A DNA stretch of 64,000 bases from assembly GCA_040506775.1 (NCBI GenBank), contig JBEVWC010000014.1, positions 62,001 to 126,000 of the forward strand, read 5' to 3'. Within the stretch, counting starts at the first letter, position 1; the number at the start of each line of letters is the position of its first letter. The notes beneath the pieces were generated by a model, which was not told where the DNA came from, ran no database searches, and saw nothing but the letters and a program-made list of their open reading frames with translations. This document shows positions 16,178 to 25,745 of the stretch, piece by piece. The DNA comes from Thiodiazotropha sp040506775. GTDB lineage: Bacteria; Pseudomonadota; Gammaproteobacteria; Chromatiales; Chromatiaceae. The position numbers and the translations under genes are program-made.

Positions 16178-17014
16178 ATGCTCAGTTATCGCCATGCCTA
16201 TCACGCAGGCAACCCTGCCGACGTTCTCAAGCATCTGGTACTGGTTGAAGTGCTCGGCTACATGGGCGAAAAAGACAAACCTTACGCCTATATCGACACA
16301 CATGCCGGAAGCGGTGTCTACCGTCTGGATGCCCCCCAGGCAACCCATAACCGGGAGTTCGAGAACGGCATCGGACGCCTGCTCGGTGCGGGTGAACCGG
16401 AACTGCAGCCCTATCTTCAAATCATCCGGCACTACAATCCAGATGGAATTCTGCACCGCTACCCCGGCTCACCAAAGATCGCCGCTCAACTGCTCAGGTC
16501 CCAGGATCAGGCCTGGTTGTTCGAGCTCCACCCGAATGAGTTTCCAACCCTCAAGCAGGCCTTTCAGAACAATCATCAGTTTCATCTCTACCAGGAGGAC
16601 GGATTCGATGGGTTGATCCGCCTGCTGCCACCGCAATCCCGCCGGGGGTGTATCCTCATCGATCCTTCCTACGAAGTGAAACAGGATTATGCGCGGGCGG
16701 TGGAACAGTTGCTGAGAGCCGTTAAACGTTTCGCGACCGGGGTCTACCTGCTGTGGTATCCGGTGGTGGAACGGGGACGGATCGATATCATGCAGCGGGC
16801 CCTGATCAAGAGTGGTTTGCGCCGCCTGTCCTGTTTCGAACTGCAGCACGCGGTTTCCCACAGCCAGGGCATGTGGGCCAGTGGACTGTTCGTGGTCAAT
16901 CCGCCCTGGATGCTCATGCAACGGATGCAGACGATTCTGCCGATCCTCGCCGAACGCCTGGGTGAGGAGGGTGCTTTCGGATTTCGCTGTGAAGAGTTGG
17001 TGGGTGAAGCGTGA
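16178..17014 (+). CDS. rlmJ: 23S rRNA (adenine(2030)-N6)-methyltransferase RlmJ
   Basis: 278 residues from the ATG at 16178 (MLSYRHAYHAGNPADVLKH), the invariant N-terminus of RlmJ and close to the E. coli length. SAM-binding and catalytic regions are visible: YIDTHAGSGVYRL near 40 and LIDPSYEVKQDY near 160 (the usual DPPY motif reads DPSY), then WYPVVERGRID. It methylates A2030 of 23S rRNA. An open frame extends upstream through a TGGACC hexanucleotide repeat (about 16091-16117) but this is not part of the protein. Confidence 0.96.
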   Translation: MLSYRHAYHAGNPADVLKHLVLVEVLGYMGEKDKPYAYIDTHAGSGVYRLDAPQATHNREFENGIGRLLGAGEPELQPYLQIIRHYNPDGILHRYPGSPKIAAQLLRSQDQAWLFELHPNEFPTLKQAFQNNHQFHLYQEDGFDGLIRLLPPQSRRGCILIDPSYEVKQDYARAVEQLLRAVKRFATGVYLLWYPVVERGRIDIMQRALIKSGLRRLSCFELQHAVSHSQGMWASGLFVVNPPWMLMQRMQTILPILAERLGEEGAFGFRCEELVGEA

Positions 17015-17078
17015 AACCCATCCCCTTCACTTGCTACAACAGACTATTCAACGACAACAAATCCATACAGGTATTTTC

Positions 17079-17393
17079 ATGAGTACATTCGAGAATGTCA
17101 CGGTCACCAAGGCCGCCAATATCTATTTTGATGGCGCTGTAACCAGCCGCAGCCTGACCTTTGCCAATGGCGAAAGCAAAACCCTTGGCATCATGCAACC
17201 GGGGGAGTACCGGTTCAACACCGGAAAACCGGAGATCATGGAAATTCTCTCTGGTGAGGTATCTGTTCGACTGCAGGATGATGATCAGTGGAAAAGTTAC
17301 ACGGCCGGAGAACATTTCGAGGTCGCAGGCGATTCCGCATTCGACATTCAGGTGAAAAGCATTACGGATTACTGCTGCAGCTTTGTGGATTGA
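17079..17393 (+). CDS. ppnP: Pyrimidine/purine nucleoside phosphorylase PpnP (DUF1255)
   Basis: 104 residues. It has the cupin pattern of the YaiE/PpnP family: FENVTVTKAANIYFDGAVTSRSL, ESKTLGIMQPGEYRFNTGKPEIMEILSGEVSVRL, EHFEVAGDSAFDIQV and a terminal YCCSFVD. Length is close to the E. coli protein (94). The enzyme cleaves nucleosides phosphorolytically. It lies 64 bp behind rlmJ and faces the fbpC gene. Confidence 0.95.
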   Translation: MSTFENVTVTKAANIYFDGAVTSRSLTFANGESKTLGIMQPGEYRFNTGKPEIMEILSGEVSVRLQDDDQWKSYTAGEHFEVAGDSAFDIQVKSITDYCCSFVD

Positions 17394-17461
17394 TCTGCCG
17401 GATGGTCTGAAACGGCGAAGTTAAACCCCATCGTCTATATCCAACGGATGTAATCCGCCCG

Positions 17462-18550
17462 CTAATCGAGCAATATCTGAACCTGGTTCTGGTCCAGGTT
17501 GAGGTTCACTGTCTGACCGATCGGGAAATCCTTTCGCCCAGTTTGATGGCGGTCATCCACAAGGATGTCCTGACCTGCGCAGTCCACCGAGTAGCGGATC
17601 AGGTTACCGAGAAACTCCCGGTCGCGAACCCGGCCCTGGATGGCGATATCTGTGTTTCGGGTCGAAATCCGGCCAGTCTCAGCGATAGATAGATGCTGCG
17701 GTCGAAACATTACTTTCGCCGGACCGGGGCGGTGGTTCATCGATTCAAGCGGTATGTCCAATCCGCATTGCGCCACGAACCGGGTAATGCCGTTATCCTG
17801 CACCAGCTCACCCTGGAGCAGATTCGCAGTGCCGAGAAAGCGTGCCACGAAACTGTTACAGGGTGCATCATAGAGCGCCATCGGCGACCCCACTTGCTGC
17901 AGAATTCCGTCATTGAGCACCGCCATGCGATCGGCGATGGTGTTGGCCTCCTCCTGGTCATGGGTGACAAAGATCGTGGTGATGCCGAGTCGACGCTGCA
18001 GTTCACGGATTTCCCGGCGCATGTAGACCCGCAGATTGGCATCCAGGTTAGACAGGGGTTCATCGAGCAGCAACACCCGGGGTTCAATGACGATGGTGCG
18101 GGCCAGAGCAACCCGCTGCTGTTGGCCTCCGGAAAGTTGTGACGGTCGCCGATCCGCATATTCGCGCAGACCCACAACATCAAGGGCGGCTTCCACCCGT
18201 TCGGCGATTTCAGCGCTGGGCAGGCGTCGTTCTTCCAGACCAAAAGCAACATTACGGCGCACGCTCATGTGCGGCCACAGGGCGTAGTTCTGGAACACCA
18301 TGCCCACGTTGCGTTTCCAGGGCGGTAATTGCGACACATCCTCGTCACCAATCATGACCTGACCGGTTGGGGTAGGACCGAACCCGGCGATGAGTCGCAG
18401 CAGAGTTGATTTGCCGGAGCCCGAGGGTCCGAGGAAGGCAAAAAATTCACCGGGTTCCACATCCAGACTGATATCGCGCAACACCACATGGTCGCCGAAG
18501 GCGAGGCCGACATTACGCAGTCTTACATTGACACTGTGACTTTCAGACAT
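17462..18550 (-). CDS. fbpC: ABC transporter ATPase, Fbp/Afu-type (iron or related substrate)
   Basis: 362 residues. Walker A GPSGSGKST near 40, Q-loop, signature LSGGQQQR near 140, Walker B RVLLLDEPLSNLD, H-loop TIFVTHDQEE and a C-terminal TOBE-type domain (VMFRPQHLSI, RDREFLGNLIRY). It powers the permease encoded immediately upstream; stop-to-start spacing is about 9 bp. The family includes FbpC/AfuC as well as phosphonate and polyamine importers; Fe3+ is inferred from the binding protein. Confidence 0.92.
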   Translation of the reverse strand: MSESHSVNVRLRNVGLAFGDHVVLRDISLDVEPGEFFAFLGPSGSGKSTLLRLIAGFGPTPTGQVMIGDEDVSQLPPWKRNVGMVFQNYALWPHMSVRRNVAFGLEERRLPSAEIAERVEAALDVVGLREYADRRPSQLSGGQQQRVALARTIVIEPRVLLLDEPLSNLDANLRVYMRREIRELQRRLGITTIFVTHDQEEANTIADRMAVLNDGILQQVGSPMALYDAPCNSFVARFLGTANLLQGELVQDNGITRFVAQCGLDIPLESMNHRPGPAKVMFRPQHLSIAETGRISTRNTDIAIQGRVRDREFLGNLIRYSVDCAGQDILVDDRHQTGRKDFPIGQTVNLNLDQNQVQILLD

Positions 18551-18559
18551 AGGGTTGGG

Positions 18560-20281
18560 TTACTCCAGTTTCGCTTCGGTTTCACCAACCACCCGGTCGG
18601 CGGTGCGCATACGCCGGCTACGCTCGATGATCCGGTGGGAGAGGTAGGCACCCAATCCGACGATTACCACGGCGATGATGCCCAGTGCGGCGCCCGGCCC
18701 CCGTCCCGCCGCCGATTGCATGAACACGTAGATTCCGTAAGAGAGAGGGGCATCGGATTGCTGTGACACCAGCATGAGGGTTGCAGAGAGCTCCACCGAA
18801 GCGGTGGCGAAACTGGTGACGAAGCCCGCCAGGATACCGCCGGACATCAGTGGTACGACGATCCGCCAGACGGTTCGCGATTTAGTCGCGCCCAGGTTTT
18901 CCGCCGCTTCCTCCAGGGTGACGCTGACCTGCTGCAGAGCGGCCACGCAGGCACGCAGCGCATAGGGCAGGCGGCGTACCGCCAGGGCGATCACCAGAAT
19001 CACCCACCAGGTGGCCAGGGGCTGGTCACTGAAGGGAAGCTGTATCTGGTAGAAAGTGCGCAGGTAACCGATGCCCAGCACCACCCCGGGCACCGCCAGC
19101 GCCGCAGTTGCGGTGTAATCCAGCCAGCGCCTTCCGGGGGTGCCGGTGCGCCACACGATGTAGGCGATCGCAGTACCCAGAACAATATCGATACCTGCCG
19201 CCAGACCCGCATACAGCAGAGTGTTGGTGACATACTGTGACGAGCTTTCGAATACCTTCAGGTAATGGGCCAGGGTATAGGCATCGGGCAGCACGGCAAA
19301 CGACCAGACCGTACCGAAAGACAGCAGCAGCAGACCGATGTGAGGGGCCAGAACAAACCCCAGGATCAGCAGGATCACGGCATAGGCCCCGATCTTCTCC
19401 CACGCGCGCAGGTCCCGCTTGAGCAGTCCGCCACCACCCTTCTGCACCGAGCTGTAGTCACGTCCACGGAAAGCGAGAAACGAGGCCCACAGGGAGAACA
19501 TGGAGAACAGCACCAGCATTACCGAGATCACATAACCCATGGGATCGGTGATACCGATGGAGCTGATCCGCAGGTAGGCCTGGGGCGCCAGCATCTTGTT
19601 GACGTTGAGCAGCAATGGCGTACCCAGGTCGTCGAACACCTTGAGAAACACCAGTGAGGCACCGGCGACGAAGCCGGGCATGGCGAGGGGGAAGACCACC
19701 CGGCGGAACAGGCGCAGGCCGCTGGCGCCCAGGTTCTGCGCCGACTCTTCCAGGGAGCGGTCGATATTGGCCAGACTGGCGGAGAGGTTGGTTAGGATGA
19801 AGGGAAAGTAGTGAATACTCTCCACCAGGATCACCCCGTTGAGTCCTTCCATGAAGGGGATGGTGAAACCGAAATGTTCATCCAATAGCAGGTTGACGCT
19901 GCCGTTGCTGCCGAACAGCAGTTGCATGGCCACCGCGCCGACAAACGGCGGCATGATCAGGGGGATGATGCCCAGGGTCTGGATCAATACGGAGCCGCCA
20001 AAATTGAAACGGGTGGTGAAGTAAGCCAGGGGAATGGCGATGACACTGGCCAGCAGCACCGACATTCCAGCGACATACAGGGAGTTCCAGAAGGATTCGC
20101 GGAACAGGGAGGTGTTGAAGAAGTCCTTGAAATTGACCAGGGTGAAGCCACCGGTGGCCGGATCCTGGAAAGCCACGAAGACCACCTTGAGGACCGGTAC
20201 CACCAGGAACAGCAGCAGGAACAGGCCCAGCAGAAGCGCAATACTCAGGGGGCCCCACTGCAGACGCGGGTTGGCGTTCAT
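18560..20281 (-). CDS. fbpB: ABC transporter permease, fused two-domain Fbp type
   Basis: 573 residues, about 12 transmembrane helices in two homologous halves, each with an EAA loop (LEESAQNLGASGLRLFRRVVFPLAMPG near 165 and LEEAAENLGATKSRTVWRIVVPLMSGG near 460). This duplicated layout is typical of Fe3+ FbpB/SfuB-type permeases. It forms the inner-membrane channel for the FbpA-like carrier. Start at 20281 has AAGGA upstream. The gene is followed after 9 bp by the ATPase. Confidence 0.93.
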   Translation of the reverse strand: MNANPRLQWGPLSIALLLGLFLLLFLVVPVLKVVFVAFQDPATGGFTLVNFKDFFNTSLFRESFWNSLYVAGMSVLLASVIAIPLAYFTTRFNFGGSVLIQTLGIIPLIMPPFVGAVAMQLLFGSNGSVNLLLDEHFGFTIPFMEGLNGVILVESIHYFPFILTNLSASLANIDRSLEESAQNLGASGLRLFRRVVFPLAMPGFVAGASLVFLKVFDDLGTPLLLNVNKMLAPQAYLRISSIGITDPMGYVISVMLVLFSMFSLWASFLAFRGRDYSSVQKGGGGLLKRDLRAWEKIGAYAVILLILGFVLAPHIGLLLLSFGTVWSFAVLPDAYTLAHYLKVFESSSQYVTNTLLYAGLAAGIDIVLGTAIAYIVWRTGTPGRRWLDYTATAALAVPGVVLGIGYLRTFYQIQLPFSDQPLATWWVILVIALAVRRLPYALRACVAALQQVSVTLEEAAENLGATKSRTVWRIVVPLMSGGILAGFVTSFATASVELSATLMLVSQQSDAPLSYGIYVFMQSAAGRGPGAALGIIAVVIVGLGAYLSHRIIERSRRMRTADRVVGETEAKLE

Positions 20282-20341
20282 TCAAACATCCTTCGCCAGA
20301 TCAAGCGGCAGATCGTCAACGGTCTGCCGCCTGGATCGGCG

Positions 20342-21700
20342 TCAGTCGGCCAGTTTCAGTGCCTGCCGGGCCAGTTCCTCGGCTTTGGTGTAGTGGCTGC
20401 GCGCGAAGCTGTCCCACTGCTGTTCCACCTCGGCCTGACGCTGGGGTACCTCATCTGTGGGTTTCTTGCGTTTCTTGGCAAAGATGCTGGCAAAGTCCGG
20501 ATCATTGGCCTGGGCCTCGGTGACCGGGATTGCATTGACCTGGGTACGCGCCTCGGCCAGCAGTTTGGCGGCCTCCGCATTGGGCTTCCTGTCGATCGCC
20601 GCCTGTGCTTCATGAATCGCCTGAGTGGCGCTGCGCAGTTCATCGGCGCGGAAGGTGATCATCTGGTCGAACAGGGAGTTGACCAGGTTGTAGCGCCCCT
20701 CTGAGAGGTCGGAATTGAACTTGACCGCTGCACCGATCGATTTGTCTTTGAACGGATTGGGCAGCCCTTCGGGTGCTTTGGCATAAATCTCGGGCTTCAC
20801 CGGCAGACGCTGGATCTTGGCATCGAACAGCAGTTCCTGGCCCTCGTCAGAGAGCAGAAAATCGATGAACGCACCCGCTGCCTCCGGATGAGGCGCGTTT
20901 TTCACCATGCCTACATTGGCCGGCACCAGAGCAGTAATAGTGGGGTAGACGAACTCCACCGGGAAACCAGACGCCTTGGATGAAAAGCCAAAGAAGTCAA
21001 TCACGATACCGAAACCGAATTCGCCGCTGTTGACACCGTCCGGTACGCCGAAGCTGCGTTCGGTGATGGTTTTGAAGTTGCCGGCCATCGCTTTCATGGT
21101 GGCCCAGCCCTGATCCCAGCCTTCACCCTGAAGAATGGCCTCCACCGTCAGGTGGGTGGTGCCGGAGCGGGACGGTGCGGACATACCCACATGGCCGAAA
21201 TAGACCGGTTTCTTCAGATCCTCCCACTCCAGCGCCACCGGCAGACGTTTGGCCTTGATATAGCGGGTGTTGTACATGATGCCGTAGCCCGATGCGGCAA
21301 AACCGAAGAAGTAGCCATCAGGGTCGTTGATCGGGAACGAGCCGATCATGTCCGGAATTCCCGAGGCGTTCGGTTTGAAGGTCTGCAACAGTCCCTTACC
21401 CTTGAGCACGCCGAAGGCATCCGGTGCGGAGACCCAGAACAGATCGGTGGAATTGTTTGCCGCGGTTTCCTGGATGTATTTCACTCCGGCCGAGGTCTTC
21501 TTGTTGAGTACCTCGACCTGGGTTCCCGGGTGTTTGTTCTGGAATGCCGTCTGGAACACGCTGGTCAGGTCTTCCGGAAACGAGGTTACGATGACGAGCT
21601 TGTCTTCCATAGCCTGGGCGGGTCGCCATAGGGCCAGCAGGCAGAGCAAGGAGATAAGCAGTCGGTTGATGGTCTGGGTTTTGATCGAGAGTCGGGTCAC
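20342..21700 (-). CDS. fbpA: Periplasmic substrate-binding protein, Fbp type
   Basis: 452 residues from a GTG start with GAGGAG 8 nt upstream. Signal peptide about 30 residues (LLISLLCLLALWRPAQA). The body is a type II periplasmic binding fold: KLVIVTSFPEDLTSVFQTAFQ, TDLFWVSAPDAFGVLKGKGLL, GYGIMYNTRYIKAKRLP, HPEAAGAFIDFLLSDEGQELL. A C-terminal helical, Lys/Glu-rich extension of about 110 residues is longer than in ordinary FbpA (about 340). It would deliver Fe3+ or a phosphonate/polyamine-like ligand to the permease. No Fur box was recognised upstream. Confidence 0.9.
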   Translation of the reverse strand: MTRLSIKTQTINRLLISLLCLLALWRPAQAMEDKLVIVTSFPEDLTSVFQTAFQNKHPGTQVEVLNKKTSAGVKYIQETAANNSTDLFWVSAPDAFGVLKGKGLLQTFKPNASGIPDMIGSFPINDPDGYFFGFAASGYGIMYNTRYIKAKRLPVALEWEDLKKPVYFGHVGMSAPSRSGTTHLTVEAILQGEGWDQGWATMKAMAGNFKTITERSFGVPDGVNSGEFGFGIVIDFFGFSSKASGFPVEFVYPTITALVPANVGMVKNAPHPEAAGAFIDFLLSDEGQELLFDAKIQRLPVKPEIYAKAPEGLPNPFKDKSIGAAVKFNSDLSEGRYNLVNSLFDQMITFRADELRSATQAIHEAQAAIDRKPNAEAAKLLAEARTQVNAIPVTEAQANDPDFASIFAKKRKKPTDEVPQRQAEVEQQWDSFARSHYTKAEELARQALKLAD

Positions 21701-21809
21701 GACACATGCTCCTCGGTGTGGGTTATTGTTATGTTGTTTGTCGCCTGTGTTACAGAATTATGACCAATAAGTGGAATCTTGCAATCAGGCCCACGGCCGA
21801 TCCGCCGAT

Positions 21810-23723
21810 TCAGCGGTCGTCCGAGCGGATTCTTTGTTGAGGCGTGGGTGTATGGGCTTGTCCATGAGCGGGATCATCAGTGGACCGATACGTGTGTCCT
21901 GAAGGTGAATTCGGACTCTCCAGGGGTTTGTAGATGCGACCCTCGAAGCGCAGGAAGCGAATGAAAAACTCGAACAGGATAAGGCGTGTGGTCTGAATCA
22001 TCACCACCAGGCCTTCGATGGCGACGATGGCCACCTGCCCGAGGATGGCGATGGTCCACTGCGCCAGGCTCGAATCCACCGAGTGATACAGGTGAATGAC
22101 CACCATGGAAAGGGCGCCATGGGCGAGGGCGAAGGCACCGACCCGGAGGAACGAGAAGGTGTGTACCACCAGTTGAAACGCGCTCTCGACCAGTTTGCCA
22201 AGTCGGTGTAAGTAGCGTGCCGGTGGACAGGTCCGGCACAGAACCGCAACCCCCGCGAAATACCAGATCGCCGCGGCCAGGGTGATGTACAAGGCATTCG
22301 GCCAGATCACTGCTGTCGCGGCTGACAGGTAGAGCACGATAACCGGCGCCCCTTCCAGCATCCACATCCCCAGTTCACCCCGCCAGTAGGATTCGATGCC
22401 TGAGAAGATCATGCCCAGAAGGATGATCGACACTCCCAGCAGGAGGGTCGCAATCAGGGTTTCCTGGGGATGATCGAGCGGACATCCACACAGGGCGGGC
22501 AGAATTCCGGTGGCTCCAAACATCTCTCCGAACACCAGCCCGAACAGTGCGGCGGAGACGCCGCAGGGGATGAGTATCGCCGCCTGCGGATAACGTTTGG
22601 TGGCCAGGGCGCCGAGCATGATCAACATCACCCCGTGGCCCAGGTCAGGGAACATGAAACCAAACAGCAGGGGTACCAGAAACGCCAGCATGGGAGTGGG
22701 GTCGACTTCATTGCGCCCCGGAGCGCCGACCAGGCTGACCAGGTGATGGAACGGCTTGGCCCAACCCCGTCGACTGAGGTAGACCGGGGGTGTCAGTTCA
22801 CCCCGGGGCGGACTGAAAACCACCCGGGCATCGATATCCGACTGTCGCAGAATCTCTTCCATGGCATCCGGGTGTGGATAGAGTGTCCAGCCGCTGATGC
22901 GGCAGCTTTGATGTTCCGGGTCGTGATGGATGGCGTGTTTCGAGTACCAGCTGAGCAGACGCATGGTGGACAGGGCGCGGCGCACTTCGAGATCCTGGCG
23001 GTGTTGATCCCGTTCCGAATTAAGACGCACCCGCTCCAGACTGCATTGGGTGGTTCTGTCCCGTACCATCTGACGCTGAGTCATGGGATCGTCGGGCAAC
23101 CAGTCGGGTAGCGAAACCAGGCTGCACTGCAGCAGAGCGGCGGTGCCTTCAACGATTTGTTGGTGAGTCGGTTCGCAGACCACCAGCCAGAAATCCCGGC
23201 TATCGCCTGTCAGAACTTCGTTGTAGTAGTCCTTGATGTCCGGATGTTCATCCAGTGAGCCTTTCGGGCAGGCGTAGAGGTGTTTCAGGAGAAAACCGCT
23301 GTCCTGTCCCATGTCTCCCAGATGGGTCGAATTCTCACCACAGGTTTTCAGATACTCGGCCAGCAGGGTGAGTTGTTCCCGATGAACCGCATTGAGGCGT
23401 ATCTGGCGTTGTAATTCCAAGCCCCTGATATGCCATTCATGCAGGGTTTCGATCGCCTGCTCGGCGACCTTGACGGGATCCTGCAGCAAGCGCACGGGCT
23501 CCGCAGCACCGATCGGCAGTTCCTCGTGAAGGCGCTTCTGCAGGGTGTCGAAGCGGTCCAGGCAGTGGTTGAGCGCGACGCTGTCGAAACAGGGTTCAAC
23601 GGCCTCTGTGACCGGCTCAAGCTCGACATTGCTGGAGGTTGCCAGGGTTTCCAGGGCATGTACCGCCTTCTCCCTGGGGACACGGACTTCGAACCACTGA
23701 ACCTGTGTGGGATGTAGTGCCAA
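21810..23723 (-). CDS. V-type ATPase subunit I (NtpI/116-kDa-like), orphan
   Basis: 637 residues. The N-terminal half is soluble and coiled coil-like (ERVRLNSERDQHRQDLEVRRAL), with the family opening VQWFEVRVPREKAVHALETL. The C-terminal half has about 7-8 TM helices with PTPMLAFLVPLLFGFMFPDLGHGVMLIMLGAL and FSFLRVGAFALAHGALSMVV, typical of V-ATPase subunit I/a. This stator subunit carries the proton half-channels. No other V-ATPase gene is present within 10 kb on either side, which is unusual; the complex may be encoded elsewhere. The annotated start is a TTG without a clear ribosome site, so the N-terminus is uncertain. Confidence 0.85.
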   Translation of the reverse strand: MALHPTQVQWFEVRVPREKAVHALETLATSSNVELEPVTEAVEPCFDSVALNHCLDRFDTLQKRLHEELPIGAAEPVRLLQDPVKVAEQAIETLHEWHIRGLELQRQIRLNAVHREQLTLLAEYLKTCGENSTHLGDMGQDSGFLLKHLYACPKGSLDEHPDIKDYYNEVLTGDSRDFWLVVCEPTHQQIVEGTAALLQCSLVSLPDWLPDDPMTQRQMVRDRTTQCSLERVRLNSERDQHRQDLEVRRALSTMRLLSWYSKHAIHHDPEHQSCRISGWTLYPHPDAMEEILRQSDIDARVVFSPPRGELTPPVYLSRRGWAKPFHHLVSLVGAPGRNEVDPTPMLAFLVPLLFGFMFPDLGHGVMLIMLGALATKRYPQAAILIPCGVSAALFGLVFGEMFGATGILPALCGCPLDHPQETLIATLLLGVSIILLGMIFSGIESYWRGELGMWMLEGAPVIVLYLSAATAVIWPNALYITLAAAIWYFAGVAVLCRTCPPARYLHRLGKLVESAFQLVVHTFSFLRVGAFALAHGALSMVVIHLYHSVDSSLAQWTIAILGQVAIVAIEGLVVMIQTTRLILFEFFIRFLRFEGRIYKPLESPNSPSGHTYRSTDDPAHGQAHTPTPQQRIRSDDR

Positions 23724-24040
23724 GGTTTACGTCTGCGTACAAATCTCGGGCTGCCGGTAGAGCACCCCTGATTACATTCTGGCACAGCAATTGAACGTTG
23801 TCTTGAATTGCCGAACGAGGTTACTCCACTCGGCTATCCAGTCAGCCTGGGGTTTGAACCTGACCCGGTTGCGGGGACAACTCTGCTAACTCACGGGTGA
23901 TCGTAAGTGGGCTTTGGGAAAACGCCAGGGAAGACCCCGGTTCATCTCCAGGCAGGATCCAGGTGTGATTCAACCTGTTGGATATGAATCAGATGGTTCC
24001 AGGACCCGGGGTGGTGTGGCGAATGATCAGGTGGAATGTC
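23724..24040. other. Intergenic region, nothing recognised
   Basis: About 317 bp between two minus-strand genes. It should contain the promoter of the V-ATPase subunit I gene, but no clear hexamers, hairpins or repeats were picked out. Confidence 0.4.
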
Positions 24041-24664
24041 TCAGGGGGCTTGCAAATGAAATGCATGCAGCACGCAGGAGCCCCCCAGGCCATCAGCCTC
24101 GCTTACAAGTCCGACACCACGGGCATAATGTTTCCCCTCCCACTCCATGCGTTGTTCATCCTGCAGTTGCGGGTTATCCAGGGAAAAGTTCTCGATCAGC
24201 AAGGCTTTTATTTCACCCGTGGCGGGTGTTTCAACAAACTCCTCCCCAGCGACCTGACGGTTGCCAATTCTGTCCCCTGGCAATGGGTTCGCGGTGACCA
24301 GCAGGGTTTCATCGGCGAGTGCCGGATCAAAGGTCATGAAGATGCCGCCCAGATCATCCGCGTGGTAGAACAGATTCAGTGTTGAGGGATCATCTCCGAC
24401 CTGCAGTTGCCCATGGAAATACTCCGTTCCCTGATGTGCCTCGAGCGCAACGATGGTGAGTGTCTTGTCAAACACATGTTCGCCTTCTACCGAACAGCTG
24501 TAGTGCCAACGATTGCCGACTGACATGGGAAAATAGGGGGATGTCTTGCGGGGTGTTGCTGCCTTTTCAGAATCAGCAGACAGGCTGTCACTGACCACAG
24601 AAGTGCAAGAGAGCGTCAACAGACAGACGATTACAGCACATGCGGTTAAATATTTTGTATTCAT
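24041..24664 (-). CDS. Putative lipoprotein of unknown function
   Basis: 207 residues from the ATG at 24664. Lipoprotein signal peptide with lipobox LTLSC (Cys near 20). The mature part has FPMSVGNRWHYSCSVEGEHVFDKTLTIV and EYFHGQLQVGDDPSTLNLFY, a pattern seen in beta-rich periplasmic lipoproteins of unknown role. The start overlaps the stop of the upstream M15-like peptidase gene (ATGA), so both are translated together, suggesting a joint envelope function. Confidence 0.75.
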   Translation of the reverse strand: MNTKYLTACAVIVCLLTLSCTSVVSDSLSADSEKAATPRKTSPYFPMSVGNRWHYSCSVEGEHVFDKTLTIVALEAHQGTEYFHGQLQVGDDPSTLNLFYHADDLGGIFMTFDPALADETLLVTANPLPGDRIGNRQVAGEEFVETPATGEIKALLIENFSLDNPQLQDEQRMEWEGKHYARGVGLVSEADGLGGSCVLHAFHLQAP

Positions 24665-25344
24665 ACGAGTTCGAAGTGTACGCACCCGTTTCGCTCCTTG
24701 ATCACCTTGCCGCTGAGAAGAGACGGATGAGCTCGGGCGACAAGTTTGATGATTTTGACCTGTTGATTATCGATCGATGCCGGACCTCCCAAATCGATCG
24801 CTTTGCCTCTTTGATGGGCGCTGCTTCCAGGTTTTGCGATCGCTTGACCCACGCCGCGCACCATAGTCAGGATTTCATCCTCGTGGGCGAGCATATCCGA
24901 GCGCGCACTATCGTATTGGGTTTGGCCGTACTTTGCGATGATCGCGGATTTGTATTTGGATGTGTAAAAACGCTGCAATATCCGACGTTGGCTTTCCGCA
25001 CTACGGTAACCGCTGCTGCAGTAGCTGCCTTTTGGCAGTATCGGGTTTACCAGGTCCCAGGCGGTTTTCAACCTTCCAGGAAGTTGTACGCCGGGACTGA
25101 CTTTTTTGACGGACCAGTGGTTGAGGTACCTGTGCGTGGTGTGGTTGACCTGGATGACGCCATCAGGAGCGTGCATGAAATGTTTCTGCACATCCATGAT
25201 GCCCTTCATGATTCGATCATCCAGGGTGCCTTGACTGACATAACAGGGAATCTTGCCGATCTCCATGAGCCGACGATGTAAGGCTTTGACATCTTCAGGT
25301 CGATTGGGACATCCCTTGCCGACTGCCTGTGTCAATATCATCAT
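24661..25344 (-). CDS. M15-family-like D,D-peptidase (peptidoglycan)
   Basis: 227 residues from the ATG at 25344 (GGAGG 8 nt upstream); a longer reading to 25416 lacks a site. An N-terminal peptidoglycan-binding-like stretch (NRPEDVKALHRRLMEIGKIP...IMKGIMDVQKHF) precedes a zinc-peptidase domain with YCSSGYRSAESQRRI, SAHQRGKAIDLGG (HxxGxAxD) and a terminal CVHFELV (HxE-like). These are the ligands and active site of M15 D-Ala-D-Ala carboxypeptidases and phage endolysins. No signal peptide, so export is unclear. Translationally coupled to the lipoprotein. Confidence 0.75.
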   Translation of the reverse strand: MMILTQAVGKGCPNRPEDVKALHRRLMEIGKIPCYVSQGTLDDRIMKGIMDVQKHFMHAPDGVIQVNHTTHRYLNHWSVKKVSPGVQLPGRLKTAWDLVNPILPKGSYCSSGYRSAESQRRILQRFYTSKYKSAIIAKYGQTQYDSARSDMLAHEDEILTMVRGVGQAIAKPGSSAHQRGKAIDLGGPASIDNQQVKIIKLVARAHPSLLSGKVIKERNGCVHFELV

Positions 25345-25745
25345 GATGGAACCCTCCTTTGGTATTACAGTACGGGTACATCGACCGATATCCGTTAAAC
25401 GGCGAAATCCCTGCACAGATTGCTGAAGCTGAACATGTGGAAAATCATTCCACTCCGATGTCCGATTGATCGTAAACGGCCATGATATTCCGTATCGGCT
25501 GCGTATCCCATGGGTCAGTAGTGGTAATTAGTCGCTTGACTTGGCAAAAACAGAAAATAATCAGACGGGTGATATTCGTTCAGGTGACTGTGAGACAAGG
25601 CAACAATCGAGAAAAAGACGCGTTGACCGGAGTGGTCGAGAACATTGAGATGGATGCAACGTAGGACCGTACCGCCTGAGTGGAATATCAACAGCCTGTC
25701 CGTACCTGCTCCAGGGCAGGTACCAGAAAGCGGATTTGGACGTTA
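25345..25745. other. Intergenic region, nothing recognised
   Basis: About 400 bp separating two divergent-looking units on the same strand. A 60-codon open frame at 25482-25664 has no ribosome site or recognisable motif. Confidence 0.4.

Noticed and set aside
25482..25664. 60-codon plus-strand open frame
   Set aside because: No ribosome site and no recognisable motif; the stretch is best left as non-coding.
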